Of a DNA stretch of 64,000 bases, positions 7,912 to 17,243 are shown piece by piece; the stretch's first letter is position 1; each line of letters opens with the position of its first letter. The notes under the pieces were generated by a model. It saw only the letters and a list, made by a program, of their open reading frames with translations. It did not search any database and was not told where the DNA came from. Both the position numbers and the translations under genes were made by a program. The DNA is taken from contig CANTXF010000010.1 of NCBI GenBank assembly GCA_947853665.1, positions 1-64,000 of the forward strand, written 5' to 3'. The stretch is from an uncultured Deferribacterales bacterium (GTDB lineage Bacteria > Chrysiogenota > Deferribacteres > Deferribacterales > Mucispirillaceae).

Positions 7912-8217
7912 ATTTACCTCATCAGTTTATTTCAGAACAGCCGTCCCGTTACGGAAATCAGCCAGCGTCAGGCAACGAAAACGCCCGCCGGAACGCAGCT
8001 TCAAGCGGAACCTTTTGACCGTCTCCGCCCCGGCGTATTCAACAGCGAACGCCGAGACGCCGCAGTATAGCCTTCCCGCTATTATCTTACGTCTGGGACA
8101 GCCGTCTGCTTCAATATAAAATACCTTGAAAAATACACGTTGCCAATATTTTTCGAAGCCTTTGCTCCGATAAGGACCGCAAAAGCCCGTTTATACCCGG
8201 ATAATACAATATAATCC
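7912..8217. other. Gap with an open frame lacking a start codon
   Basis: Between the small membrane gene and the rpsT promoter, the minus strand is open from 8190 to a stop at 7927 (87 codons), with a protein-like composition including WQRVFFKVFYIEADGCP and YCGVSAFAVEYAG. No ATG or GTG occurs in it and the only TTG is late. It may be the end of a decayed gene, or an unusual start is used. No homology is recognised. Confidence 0.3.
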
Positions 8218-8246
8218 TTGACACGGGCCCGAATAATTGTTATCAA
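8218..8246 (+). promoter_or_regulatory. rpsT promoter
   Basis: TTGACA (8218-8223), a 17-base spacer and TATCAA (8241-8246) form a near-consensus sigma-70 promoter about 50 bases before the rpsT start. Confidence 0.6.
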
Positions 8247-8295
8247 GATAAGCTGTAACGTAAAAATTTAATGAAAATCGTTTAGAGGTGTAGTT

Positions 8296-8568
8296 GTGGC
8301 ACATACCCTGTCAGCCAGGAAGCGTATCCGCCAGTCGGAAAAAAGAAATCTTATCAACAGGTCGAACAAGTCCCGCATGAGGACATCCATAAAAAAATAC
8401 GTAAAAGCTATGGAAAGCGGAGCGGAAAACGCCGAGGCTCTCCTTAAAGAAGCGGTAAGCACTATATATAAAACCGCCCGCAAAGGCGCCATAGCCAAAA
8501 AACAGGCTTCCCGCCGCGTTTCCCGCCTTACTTTAAAGCTGAACGCCGCAAAAGCAGCTCAAGACTGA
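8296..8568 (+). CDS. rpsT: 30S ribosomal protein S20
   Basis: A 90-residue, strongly basic protein with the S20 pattern: MAHTLSARKRIRQSEKR, then NRSNKSRMRT, then a long helix, then AIAKKQASRRVSRLTLKLN. It binds 16S rRNA in the body of the small subunit. The start is GTG with AGAGGT before it, as is common for rpsT in other bacteria. It is monocistronic, with its own promoter and terminator. Confidence 0.97.
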   Translation: MAHTLSARKRIRQSEKRNLINRSNKSRMRTSIKKYVKAMESGAENAEALLKEAVSTIYKTARKGAIAKKQASRRVSRLTLKLNAAKAAQD

Positions 8569-8593
8569 TATTTTTAAACAATAAATTTCATTA

Positions 8594-8620
8594 AGGACGC
8601 TTTTAAAAGCGTCCTTTTTT
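8594..8620 (+). terminator. rpsT terminator
   Basis: AGGACGCTTTT / AAAAGCGTCCT forms a perfect stem followed by TTTTT, 26 bases past the rpsT stop. Confidence 0.9.
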
Positions 8621-8689
8621 ATTTACCCGTTTTTTACGCAAAATAAAAACCGCCATAAAGGCGGTTTGAGAAAACGGCGGAAAATTCTT

Positions 8690-9844
8690 TTAAAATTCAA
8701 GCATACGTATCGCGTTGTATAAAGGCGCTTCCGCATATACGGGAAAGGCCCTGTCCAGAATTTTCGCCCCGGCCTCGGCGTATTCCGCAAATTTTTCCAG
8801 CTCATCCTTCTTAAGGGTTTTAGGCGTGGCTACAAATTTTAAAGGGTTGAGCCAGCGTCCGTTTTTATTTATTCTGTAATCCAGATGGGGGCCGGTGGAA
8901 TACCCGGTGGACCCTACGTAGCCTATGATCTGGCCCTGGTTTACCGGAAAGCCCTTTCTCAAAGCCTTGTTAAACCCGTTAAGGTGAAGGTAATAAGTTT
9001 TATAGCCGTTTGAATGGCGCAGAGCCACATAGTTTCCGTTGCTTTTAGTGTAGCCCATTATTTCCACCGTACCGGTAGCGGTCGCCATAACGGGCGTGCC
9101 TATGGGCGCAGCGTAATCCACCCCGTAATGAGGCCGTACTTCGCCAAGCACCGGATGCAGCCTGGAATCCGTAAAACGGGAAGATATTCTGGCATAGTTA
9201 AGCGGAACCCGCAGAAAACCCCTTTCCAGCGCACGACCGTCCTCGTTGAAATAACCCCTCGTTTTACCGTCTTCAAAATAAACGGCTCTGTTAAGCCTGC
9301 CCTTATTATAAAAATCAGCGGCTATTATTCTGCCGTATCCGGCGTATTTATCATGCACGAATTTCTTTTCCACAAGGACGGCGAATTTATCTCCCGGACG
9401 CAGATCCTTGAAAAAATCTATTTCCCATTCGAAAATACCGGCCAGCATAGCCGCAAGCTCCGCGTCTTCGCCGGATTTTTTGACGGCGTCGAAAAGGTTG
9501 GTCTTTATCTCTCCCTTAACCAGTACCCTTATCATTTCCTGCTCGAATTTGTTAAGGCTCACGGAAACTGAGCCGTCCTCGGAGGATTTTATTATAAGGT
9601 CTCTGTCAAGAGCCGCGTTTATTACGACTTTATCCCTGCTGAAAAACATCTTCATTCCCGCTTTCAGGACGAACCCGGGATAAACCTTTTTTATCTGTGC
9701 CGAAAGGGAGCTTATTTCCTGAGGGCCCAGCCTGTCGGACAATATGCCGGAAAGAGTGTCTCCTCTTTTAACAACGTAGGATTCCGCCATCGCCGCGGCG
9801 GAAAAAGAGAAAATAAGCAGGATAAAAGCAATTTTTTTTATCAT
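8690..9844 (-). CDS. Exported LysM/M23 metallopeptidase (murein hydrolase)
   Basis: A 384-residue protein with signal peptide (1-20, ending AMA). Residues ~22-68 carry a LysM-like SYVVKRGDTLSGIL domain; the middle is an OapA/NlpD-type spacer; residues ~235-335 are a peptidase M23 domain. The zinc site is visible as HYGVDYA (H-x3-D), LHL and GPHLDYRI. It should cleave peptide cross-links of periplasmic murein, or act as an EnvC-like activator, though the zinc ligands argue for activity. It is the last gene of a long leftward run, directly after dedA. Confidence 0.88.
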   Translation of the reverse strand: MIKKIAFILLIFSFSAAAMAESYVVKRGDTLSGILSDRLGPQEISSLSAQIKKVYPGFVLKAGMKMFFSRDKVVINAALDRDLIIKSSEDGSVSVSLNKFEQEMIRVLVKGEIKTNLFDAVKKSGEDAELAAMLAGIFEWEIDFFKDLRPGDKFAVLVEKKFVHDKYAGYGRIIAADFYNKGRLNRAVYFEDGKTRGYFNEDGRALERGFLRVPLNYARISSRFTDSRLHPVLGEVRPHYGVDYAAPIGTPVMATATGTVEIMGYTKSNGNYVALRHSNGYKTYYLHLNGFNKALRKGFPVNQGQIIGYVGSTGYSTGPHLDYRINKNGRWLNPLKFVATPKTLKKDELEKFAEYAEAGAKILDRAFPVYAEAPLYNAIRMLEF

Positions 9845-10513
9845 TTAACGGACCCGCTCCTTTCTGGATTTCCTGATTTTAAAAACAATCGCGTAAACGG
9901 CCACAAGAACGGCCAGCGCGGGAAATACGGCGTACATTATAGTATGAACGTGCTCTTTGACAAGGTCGATATTGTTACCCACAAAATAACCGACGTAAGC
10001 CAGTATGGTAACCCATACCGCGGCTCCCAGAGCCGTGTATATTATAAATTTGACAAGATTCATGCGAACGAGCCCCGCCGGAAAAGATATATACTGGCGC
10101 ACAACCGGTATAAGCCTGCCAACGAAAGTCGTTATCTCGCCGTGGGTATTGAAAAAGGTCTCGAATCTGGCGAATTTTTCCTCGTTAAGGAAAAACCAGC
10201 GGGCATGTTTGAGCAGAAACGCCCTTCCGAACCTTACCGCCAGCCAGTAATTTAGCAGAGACCCCAGCACGGAGCCGGTAATGCCCGTAAGTATTACCAG
10301 AGCCATATTCATATGCCCGTGGGACACAAGATAACCGGCGGGAGGTATAACCACCTCGCTGGGAAAAGGGACGAAGGAGCTTTCAAGCCCCATAAGAAGC
10401 ACGATGCCCGCATATCCCAGCCTGCCCACAACCCTAACGGTCCAGGACACGAAATCCCCCAAAAGGGCTACGCCCCACTCGTAAACGGATATAATTGTAT
10501 CTACAAATCCCAT
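9845..10513 (-). CDS. DedA family membrane protein
   Basis: A 222-residue inner-membrane protein with the DedA/SNARE-associated domain: [16 protein letters not shown] near residue 45 and the signature [18 protein letters not shown]-x-VRMN near residues 130-150, then C-terminal helices. Family members are implicated in lipid carrier recycling (undecaprenyl phosphate or phosphatidylethanolamine flipping) and envelope homeostasis. It lies 2 bases after recN and abuts the M23 peptidase gene, consistent with an envelope role. Confidence 0.88.
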   Translation of the reverse strand: MGFVDTIISVYEWGVALLGDFVSWTVRVVGRLGYAGIVLLMGLESSFVPFPSEVVIPPAGYLVSHGHMNMALVILTGITGSVLGSLLNYWLAVRFGRAFLLKHARWFFLNEEKFARFETFFNTHGEITTFVGRLIPVVRQYISFPAGLVRMNLVKFIIYTALGAAVWVTILAYVGYFVGNNIDLVKEHVHTIMYAVFPALAVLVAVYAIVFKIRKSRKERVR

Positions 10514-10515
10514 AA

Positions 10516-12165
10516 TCAGCCGACTGCTCCTTTAAGTAATTCTCTGGCCTGCAAAAGGGCGGGCTCGGTAACCTCACCCGCTATCATAGTAGCGATTACG
10601 TTTTCGCGCGTTTTATTTTCCAGTTTAAGTATATCCGTTCTTGAAAGACCGCCCGAATCGCTTTTTGATATATGAAAATGTATATCGCCCTGAGCCGCTA
10701 CCACCGGAAGGTGGGTTATGACTATTATCTGCTTCGTTCTGCTGAGCTTTTTAAGCTTCTCCGCAACGCTTTTGGCGGCGCGGCCGCTTATGCCTGTGTC
10801 TATTTCGTCGAAAAGGAGCGTGCCTATCGAGTCGGCCTCTGCAAAAACCTCTTTGAGAGCCAGCATAACCCTTGATATTTCGCCGCCGGAAGCTACGGAA
10901 GAAAGGGGCCCCGGCTCGAAACCGGCGTTAGTGGATATATAGAACTCCGCCGATATTCCGCCTGACCTGTCAAGGCTCTCCCCATCGGTAAACTTTACGA
11001 GAAAGCGGCTTGAAGGAAGCTCCAGCTCCTTAAGTATCTGACATACCCTTTCCGATATGCCGAAAGCGGCTTTTTTACGGCCCTCGTTCAATTTTAACGC
11101 GTCTTCAAGGGCTTTTTTCTCAAGACCGGCCGCCTCCCTTTCGACGGCGGATATACGCTCGCCTCCTAAAGCGGCGCTTTCCAGACTTTCCGCAATGCCT
11201 TCTTTGTAGGCCAGAACTTCCCGAAGCCCGGAGCCGTATTTTTTAAGCAGGTTCTGCAATTTATATTTTCTGTCTATAAGAGCGTTAAGCTCGTCGGGAG
11301 AAGATTCCTGTCCCTCGAAAACGCTTTCTATATAAGAAACGGCGTCGTTTATATAGCTGGAAGCGGCGGCAAGATTTTCGGCAGCCTTGGCAAGCTCGGG
11401 AGCAAGGCCGAAAATACCGGAAAGAGACCTTTCGGCCCTGCCTACAAGATCGGCGGCGGATATTTCTCCCTCTTTAAGAAGATTTAGGCACTGGGCAGTG
11501 GCTTCCCTTATCTTTTCTATGTGGGACAAAAACTCTATCTGCTCGTCGATACGGCCGTCTTTTTCCGGGTCGATATTAAGGGAGGATATTTCCTCCAGCT
11601 GAAATTCGTACATTTCCTTAAGGCGGGCCGTTTCCTCCGCGCGCTTTTTTAAAGAGGCCAGCTCCGCCGCTTTTTCCCTGTAAGCGGCGTAAGAAAGGCG
11701 GTAATTTTCCTTTAAGCTCTGGTCCACAAAAAAATCAAGAAAATCCAAATGCTTAGCCGGGTTGAAAAGAAACTGGTTTTCATGCTGGCCGTGAATGTCT
11801 ATAAGGTATTCGGACGCTTCCCTGAGCTTCGTTACGGGAGCGGCTCGGCCGTTTATAAACACCCTGCTGCGCCCGGCCTCGTCGGATTCTCTGGAAAGAA
11901 TAAGCTCGTCGTCTATTTCGTACTGCTCGCGCAGCTCCCCGTCAATATGCTCCGTTCCAGCGAATATGCCTTCTACCGCCAGCTTTTTCTCCGGGTCGCG
12001 CAGAACGGCGCGGCTGAACCTTTCTCCGGTAAGAAACTTGAGGGCGCCCACAAGCACCGATTTCCCCGCTCCCGTCTCTCCCGTGATAACGTTAAGCCCC
12101 GGCCCGAACTCAAGACCGGCCTTTTCTATCACGGTAAGGTTTCTTACTCCCAGGTAAGTCAGCAA
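10516..12165 (-). CDS. recN: DNA repair protein RecN
   Basis: A 549-residue SMC-like ATPase for double-strand break repair. The Walker A is GETGAGKS (residues ~29-36), the central part is coiled coil, and the C-terminal half has the ABC signature [14 protein letters not shown] and the Walker [13 protein letters not shown], followed by [12 protein letters not shown]. The length is typical. It starts at TTG 12165 with GGGAGG upstream, overlapping the nadK end by 7 bases; the nadK-recN pairing is common. Confidence 0.96.
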   Translation of the reverse strand: MLTYLGVRNLTVIEKAGLEFGPGLNVITGETGAGKSVLVGALKFLTGERFSRAVLRDPEKKLAVEGIFAGTEHIDGELREQYEIDDELILSRESDEAGRSRVFINGRAAPVTKLREASEYLIDIHGQHENQFLFNPAKHLDFLDFFVDQSLKENYRLSYAAYREKAAELASLKKRAEETARLKEMYEFQLEEISSLNIDPEKDGRIDEQIEFLSHIEKIREATAQCLNLLKEGEISAADLVGRAERSLSGIFGLAPELAKAAENLAAASSYINDAVSYIESVFEGQESSPDELNALIDRKYKLQNLLKKYGSGLREVLAYKEGIAESLESAALGGERISAVEREAAGLEKKALEDALKLNEGRKKAAFGISERVCQILKELELPSSRFLVKFTDGESLDRSGGISAEFYISTNAGFEPGPLSSVASGGEISRVMLALKEVFAEADSIGTLLFDEIDTGISGRAAKSVAEKLKKLSRTKQIIVITHLPVVAAQGDIHFHISKSDSGGLSRTDILKLENKTRENVIATMIAGEVTEPALLQARELLKGAVG

Positions 12166-13022
12166 AGCTCGCCTCCCCAGCCAAGCTTATCCCGCAGAAC
12201 GGAATAATAGTTTCTGTCCTGCTTTACGGCGATATTGGCGTAAACGGGAGATTTCTTTATGATTATCTCGTAATCGCTGCTGAAAGGACGCACTATCTGG
12301 CCGTCATACGTAACGAAAGCCTCGATATTGCGGCTCTCCACAACAACGGTAATAACGCTTGTATGCGGCAGCACGATAGGCCTTATATTTAATGCGTGCG
12401 GACATATGGGAGAAACTATTATGGTATCCATATCGGGATGCACAATAGGCCCTCCGGCGGAAATGGTGTAGCCGGTTGAGCCGGTGGGGGTTGATACTAT
12501 GACGCCGTCGGAGCGGTAGCGGGTAACGTGGCTGCCGTCAATATAAATGCTCAATTCAAGCATCCGGGAGGGAGCGCCTTTATTTATAACGACTTCGTTA
12601 AGAGCCTCTTCCTCGAACATTACCTCACTTCCGCGGCGTATCTCGCTTGTTATCTTCATGCGTCTTTTCAAAGTAAGCCTGTCCGACACGGCGTCCGATA
12701 TGACGCGCTCAAAATCCGCCATCTCAAGCTCCATAATAAAGCCCAGCCTTCCCAGATTGAAGGCAAGTATGGGAATATTTATAAGCCTGAAAAGGCGCGA
12801 GGTATAAAGCAGAGTGCCGTCTCCGCCCAGAACCACCACGAAATCTGCCAGTCTGCGCATATCCTGTATGCTGAAAGAAGGAACGTCAAGGTTGAGACGA
12901 ACCGCCGTCTCTTTTTCAAGCATAGGGTTTATATCATATTTTTTAAGCACCCCGAAAACGTATTCGACGATTTTCGGCAGGTCGTCTCCCCTGGGTTTTA
13001 CTATTAGAGCCGCATTTTTCAT
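12159..13022 (-). CDS. nadK: NAD kinase
   Basis: A 287-residue NAD kinase, which makes NADP from NAD and ATP. The diagnostic GGDG is in VVLGGDGTLLYTSR near residue 70. It is followed by FNLGRLGFI, NEVVINKG, and the SDGVIVSTPTGSTGYTISAGGP block near residues 165-190. It overlaps tlyA at its start and recN at its end, so it sits in one translationally coupled unit. Confidence 0.96.
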   Translation of the reverse strand: MKNAALIVKPRGDDLPKIVEYVFGVLKKYDINPMLEKETAVRLNLDVPSFSIQDMRRLADFVVVLGGDGTLLYTSRLFRLINIPILAFNLGRLGFIMELEMADFERVISDAVSDRLTLKRRMKITSEIRRGSEVMFEEEALNEVVINKGAPSRMLELSIYIDGSHVTRYRSDGVIVSTPTGSTGYTISAGGPIVHPDMDTIIVSPICPHALNIRPIVLPHTSVITVVVESRNIEAFVTYDGQIVRPFSSDYEIIIKKSPVYANIAVKQDRNYYSVLRDKLGWGGELC

Positions 13023-13798
13023 ATTACACGCTTTATGGTTTCTCTTATAAAATTTTCGTCGGACTGTTCATTATAAACGAAATAAGCCAAATATTCAATA
13101 TTGCCTTTCGCCCCAGTTACGGGGGAAACGGCCAGCCCCCTGAACCCGAACCCGATGCCGGAGGCGCACCGTATCACATTAAGGCATACCTGCCTGTGGA
13201 CGTCCTTATCGGCTACGATACCTCCGCTCCCCACCTTATGTCTTTCGGCCTCGAACTGGGGCTTTATAAGAGGCACGAAAATTGTGCCGGGAAAGCAGAA
13301 CTGAACGGCGGCAGGTATAATCATGGCAAGGGAAATAAATGAAACGTCCGTAACGATAAAATCGGCTTTCGCGCCTATGGCGTCAAAGGATATAGTGCGG
13401 AAATTGGTGTTTTCCACGACCGTTACCCTGGGGTCTCGGCGGAGGCTTTCATGGAGCAGCGCCCTGCCAACGTCCACGGCAAAAACTTCCGACGCCCCGT
13501 TTTTAAGGGCGGCGTCCGTAAACCCTCCGGTAGAAGAGCCTATATCTATTACCCTGGCGCCCTTCATATCAAGGCAAAAGGCTTCCACGGCGCCCTGGAG
13601 CTTGAACCCGCCCCGGCTGACGTAGGGCAGCTTTTCCTTAAGCCTTAAAACGGCGGAGCGGGGCACCATATCGCCGGCCTTGTCTATTCTTTTATCGTCC
13701 GCTACCGCAAGACCGGCCATTATAAGCCTGCGGGCCTGGTCCAACGTCCCGGCAAGGCCCCTTTCCACAAGGAGAGCGTCCATACGCTCCTTTTTCAT
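13019..13798 (-). CDS. tlyA: TlyA family rRNA 2'-O-methyltransferase
   Basis: A 259-residue protein with an N-terminal S4 RNA-binding domain (residues 1-65, LLVERGLAGTLDQARRLIMAG) and a FtsJ-like Rossmann methyltransferase domain with the SAM loop VIDIGSSTGGFTDAAL near residue 88. TlyA enzymes methylate ribose in 16S/23S rRNA; older annotations call them hemolysins. It overlaps dxs (ATGA) and nadK. The dxs-tlyA-nadK-recN order recurs in many bacteria. Confidence 0.92.
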   Translation of the reverse strand: MKKERMDALLVERGLAGTLDQARRLIMAGLAVADDKRIDKAGDMVPRSAVLRLKEKLPYVSRGGFKLQGAVEAFCLDMKGARVIDIGSSTGGFTDAALKNGASEVFAVDVGRALLHESLRRDPRVTVVENTNFRTISFDAIGAKADFIVTDVSFISLAMIIPAAVQFCFPGTIFVPLIKPQFEAERHKVGSGGIVADKDVHRQVCLNVIRCASGIGFGFRGLAVSPVTGAKGNIEYLAYFVYNEQSDENFIRETIKRVI

Positions 13799-15669
13799 AA
13801 CGCTTTCATCACCTTCCCGAAAACCGACAGAGCGTCCAAGCCTACCAATCCGCGCAGCTCGTCCACGGAGCCGTGCTCTACGAAGCCATCGGGCAGACCG
13901 AACTTCATAACGGGAATATTTAAGCCTTCCTCCATTACTATGGATTGTATCTCCTCGCCGGCGCCGCCTTTTACCGCGCCGTCCTCCATAACCACGGCGA
14001 GCTTCCCGGCAGCAAGCTCGTCCGTAAGCGCACGCCTTTCGAGAGGCTTTAAAAACCTTAAATTTATGAGAGACGCTTTTACTCCGGCTTCAAAAAGCAT
14101 GGCGCAAAGCTTATAAGCTTCGTCAAATATATGGCCAGCGGAAATTATAACAACGTCCCCGCCGGATTTAACGACTTCCGGACACCCAAAAACGACCGGC
14201 TCCCTCGGAATATCGGGAAATTCCGCCGCATAACCCCTCGGGTAGCGAATAGCGGCCGGAAAACGGAAATCAAGGGTCATATCGAGCATTTCTTCAAGCT
14301 CGCGTCCGTCCTTCGGAAGCATAACGGCTATATTAGGGATAAGCCGCATATAGCTTATATCGAAGGCTCCGTGGTGTGTAGAGCCGTCGGCACCCACAAG
14401 GCCTGCCCTGTCTATACAGAAAGTGACCGGAAGTTTGGATATGGCCACGTCGTGTATTATCTGGTCGAAAGCTCTCTGCAGGAAAGTCGAGTAAACGGCG
14501 AAATACGGCTTCATGCCGGAGGTGGCAAGACCGGCGCAGAAAGTTACTCCGTGCTGCTCGGCTATGCCCACGTCGAAAAAACGCCCGGGAAACCGCTCGC
14601 TGAAGCCGCGAAGGCCGGTGCCGTCCTTCATGGCGGCGGTAACCGCCGTCACTCTTTCGTCCCGGCCGGCCATTTCGGTTATCTTTCTGCCGAAAACATC
14701 CGTCCAGTTTTCCCCATGCGTTTTTTTAGCGGGTTTGCCTGTGTTTACGTCGAAAGGGGAAACGCCGTGAAAAGCGTCAGGGGATTCCTCGGCGTGTTTA
14801 TAGCCCTTGCCCTTTACCGTGGCCACGTGTATAAGCACCGGGCCATCCTGCAAGAGACCGTTGGATATGGCTTTTTCTATATCCTTTATTTTATGCCCGT
14901 TTACGGGGCCTATATATTTTATGCCAAGATCCTCGAAAAAAGAACCCGGGGTAAAAAAACTTATGACGGAGCTTTCCACCTTTTTGGCAAAAGAAAGGAA
15001 TTTGTCTCCCAAAGGGGCGTCCTCAAAAATATTCTGTATGTCCTTTTTCATTTTCATTACGAAGTCGCCGGTGAGAGTGCCTGACAGATAACCGGAAAAA
15101 GCGCCTACGTTATGATTTATCGACATTTCGTTGTCATTGAGGATCACTATGATATTTTTCTTTAAAGTACCCAGATTGTTAAGGGCCTCAAAAGCCATGC
15201 CGCCGCTCATGGCGCCGTCTCCGATAACGGCCACGGTTCTGGATTCCCTGCCCTGAATACGGTTGCCGGCGGCAATACCAAGAGCGTTAGAAATAGACGT
15301 GCTTGTATGGCCGGAAATACATACGTCGTACGGGCTTTCGCCCGGCTTTATAAAACCGCTTATGCCTTTGAACTTTCTAAGAGTGCGGAAATTTTCCAGC
15401 CTGTCCGTCAATATCTTATAGGCGTAGCTTTGATGGCCCACATCCCATACTATATTATCGGCATTAACGTCGTAACACCTTAAAAGAGCTATGGTAAGCT
15501 CCACAACGCCAAGGCTCGGAGCCAGATGTCCGCCGTTTTCGGATACCACGTCTATAATAAGCTTTCTTACATGCGAAGCAACTTCGTCAAGCTGACCGTA
15601 ATCCAGATTTTTAAGATCGCCCGGAAGGTTCAGCTTTTTAAGCTCCGCGTAAGCGTCGTTTTCCGCTAT
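13795..15669 (-). CDS. dxs: 1-deoxy-D-xylulose-5-phosphate synthase, apparent ATA start
   Basis: A 624-residue thiamine diphosphate enzyme, first step of the MEP isoprenoid pathway. It has VSENGGHLAPSLG, the ThDP motif GDGAMSGG...LNDNEMSIN, and transketolase central and C-terminal domains. The first in-frame ATG/GTG/TTG is GTG at 15549, which would remove about 40 conserved residues (the NLPGDLKNLDYGQLDEVA region and following helix). The frame is intact up to an ATA at 15667-15669, which stands 6 bases after GGAGAG and overlaps the ispA stop as ATAG. I infer initiation at this ATA; ATC one codon earlier is the alternative. A sequence error changing ATG to ATA cannot be excluded. Confidence 0.9.
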   Translation of the reverse strand: MAENDAYAELKKLNLPGDLKNLDYGQLDEVASHVRKLIIDVVSENGGHLAPSLGVVELTIALLRCYDVNADNIVWDVGHQSYAYKILTDRLENFRTLRKFKGISGFIKPGESPYDVCISGHTSTSISNALGIAAGNRIQGRESRTVAVIGDGAMSGGMAFEALNNLGTLKKNIIVILNDNEMSINHNVGAFSGYLSGTLTGDFVMKMKKDIQNIFEDAPLGDKFLSFAKKVESSVISFFTPGSFFEDLGIKYIGPVNGHKIKDIEKAISNGLLQDGPVLIHVATVKGKGYKHAEESPDAFHGVSPFDVNTGKPAKKTHGENWTDVFGRKITEMAGRDERVTAVTAAMKDGTGLRGFSERFPGRFFDVGIAEQHGVTFCAGLATSGMKPYFAVYSTFLQRAFDQIIHDVAISKLPVTFCIDRAGLVGADGSTHHGAFDISYMRLIPNIAVMLPKDGRELEEMLDMTLDFRFPAAIRYPRGYAAEFPDIPREPVVFGCPEVVKSGGDVVIISAGHIFDEAYKLCAMLFEAGVKASLINLRFLKPLERRALTDELAAGKLAVVMEDGAVKGGAGEEIQSIVMEEGLNIPVMKFGLPDGFVEHGSVDELRGLVGLDALSVFGKVMKAL

Positions 15670-16559
15670 GATTTTCTCTCCGTGATAAAATAAGCGATTT
15701 CCGCAAGCCTGCCGCCCTTACCGCCGTACGGTCTTATTAATTCGACCGCTTCTTTTACAAGCTCCGCCGCCTTTTCGGCGGATTTTTCCATACCGTACAC
15801 CGCCGGATAAGTCGCTTTGCCGTTTTCCAGATCGCTGCCCGCATTTTTGCCAAGGGTGGCCGTGTCCGACGTTAAATCCAGTATATCGTCGGTTATCTGG
15901 AAAGCGACTCCCAGATTTTTTCCGAAAGCGTCGAGCCTGCGTTCGTCCTCATATCCGCGCCCGGCCAGTATCGCCCCCATGGACACGGAATATCTTATCA
16001 GCGCGGCGGTTTTATTAAGATGGATAAAATCAACCGTTTCGCAGTCCGCTCCGGAGCTTTCAGCCTTTATATCGGCAAACTGTCCCGCTACCATTCCCCT
16101 GTCTCCGGCGGCAAGGGCAAGGGCGTGCACCGCCTTTACCCTTACGGCGTCCGTAACTCCCGGAGTATTATCCCGGTCGGAAGCGAACTCAAAAGCCTTT
16201 GTAAGCAGCGCGTCGCCGGCCAATATGGCCTCCGCCTCGCCGAAAACCTTGTGATTGGTTGGCCTGCCGCGCCTTAAATCGTCGTCGTCCATAGCGGGCA
16301 GGTCGTCGTGTATAAGGGAGTAAGTATGCAGAACCTCTATGGAAGCCGCGTATGGAACCGCCGCCAAAAAATCGTCCGAAAATATTTCGAAGGACGCGAA
16401 CATCAAAGCAGGGCGCAGACGTTTGCCGCCGGCAAAAACGCTGTAGCGCATGGCCTGCGTCAGCCCGTCGGAAAAAGAAGAGCCGCTTTTGAGCCTCTCG
16501 TCCAGCCATTTTTCCGTAACGGCCGCGCAGCGGCTGAAATAATCCTGTAAATCACTCAT
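15666..16559 (-). CDS. ispA: Farnesyl/geranyl diphosphate synthase
   Basis: A 297-residue short-chain polyprenyl synthase. The first aspartate-rich motif is in IHDDLPAMDDDDLRRGRPT (~residues 80-98) and the second is DDILD near residue 222, with GGKRLRP at the start. It condenses IPP with DMAPP/GPP. It is coupled to xseB upstream (8-base overlap) and to dxs downstream, the classical xseB-ispA-dxs arrangement, so isoprenoid supply genes are translated together. Confidence 0.94.
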   Translation of the reverse strand: MSDLQDYFSRCAAVTEKWLDERLKSGSSFSDGLTQAMRYSVFAGGKRLRPALMFASFEIFSDDFLAAVPYAASIEVLHTYSLIHDDLPAMDDDDLRRGRPTNHKVFGEAEAILAGDALLTKAFEFASDRDNTPGVTDAVRVKAVHALALAAGDRGMVAGQFADIKAESSGADCETVDFIHLNKTAALIRYSVSMGAILAGRGYEDERRLDAFGKNLGVAFQITDDILDLTSDTATLGKNAGSDLENGKATYPAVYGMEKSAEKAAELVKEAVELIRPYGGKGGRLAEIAYFITERKS

Positions 16560-16788
16560 CTTCAGCCTTAAAATCCGCCGTTTGCGGATTTCCCTCTTCG
16601 TCCATACCTATTACCCGGGTGATAGACAGCTCGACCTCTGCCAGGGTTTTGCGGCAGTCTTTTGCAAGCTTCATCCCCTCCTGAAAAAGGGAGACGGTTT
16701 CTTCCAGCGGACGCTCCTGCTTTTCGAGAGAGGCCACTATTTCCTCAAGACGTTTGAGTTTATTTTCAAAATCTTTGGTTTCTTTCAT
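16552..16788 (-). CDS. xseB: Exodeoxyribonuclease VII small subunit
   Basis: 78 residues, all-helical, with the family pattern FENKLKRLEEIVASLE...LEETVSLFQEGMKL. It associates in several copies with XseA, whose gene is encoded separately at 34479-35843. It overlaps bcp by 4 bases and ispA by 8. Confidence 0.93.
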   Translation of the reverse strand: MKETKDFENKLKRLEEIVASLEKQERPLEETVSLFQEGMKLAKDCRKTLAEVELSITRVIGMDEEGNPQTADFKAEDE

Positions 16789-17243
16789 TTTTTCAATTCG
16801 CAGAGAACGGCTTCCGCATGGCCCTTAGGCTTAACGTTGTAAAGGGCTTCCTCTATTATTCCGTCGGGCGATATAAGGAAAGTGGACCTGAGAACCCCCA
16901 TATATTTGCGGCCGTACATGGATTTTTCCTTCCATACGTCGTAAGCCTGGCACGCGGTCTTATCCGGATCCGAAAGAAGAACGATTTTAAGGCCGTGCTT
17001 TTCCCTGAAATTTATATGGCTTTTAACGCTGTCAGGACTTACGCCCGCTACCGCCGCGCCTTCTTCTCCGAAGCTGTCCGCAAGAGCGGTAAATTCCAGA
17101 GCTTCCGCCGTACAGCCGGACGTATTATCCTTGGGATAAAAATAAAGAATAAGCTTTTTACCGGCAAAATCTTTTAAGGACAGCGTCCTGCCGTCGTCGG
17201 ATTCAAGAGAGAAATCCGGAGCTTTATCGCCTTTTTTCAGCAT
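16785..17243 (-). CDS. bcp: Thioredoxin-dependent thiol peroxidase (BCP/PrxQ)
   Basis: 152 residues, a peroxiredoxin of the BCP subfamily. The peroxidatic Cys is in YPKDNTSGCTAEALEF (about residue 44) and the partner Cys may be in DKTACQAYDVW. It reduces hydroperoxides at the expense of thioredoxin. The ATG overlaps the rlmN stop (TAATG) and its stop overlaps xseB. Confidence 0.92.
   Translation of the reverse strand: MLKKGDKAPDFSLESDDGRTLSLKDFAGKKLILYFYPKDNTSGCTAEALEFTALADSFGEEGAAVAGVSPDSVKSHINFREKHGLKIVLLSDPDKTACQAYDVWKEKSMYGRKYMGVLRSTFLISPDGIIEEALYNVKPKGHAEAVLCELKK

Noticed and set aside
15549-15549. GTG 15549 as the true dxs start
   Set aside because: It would delete the conserved first helices while the frame upstream encodes them intact.
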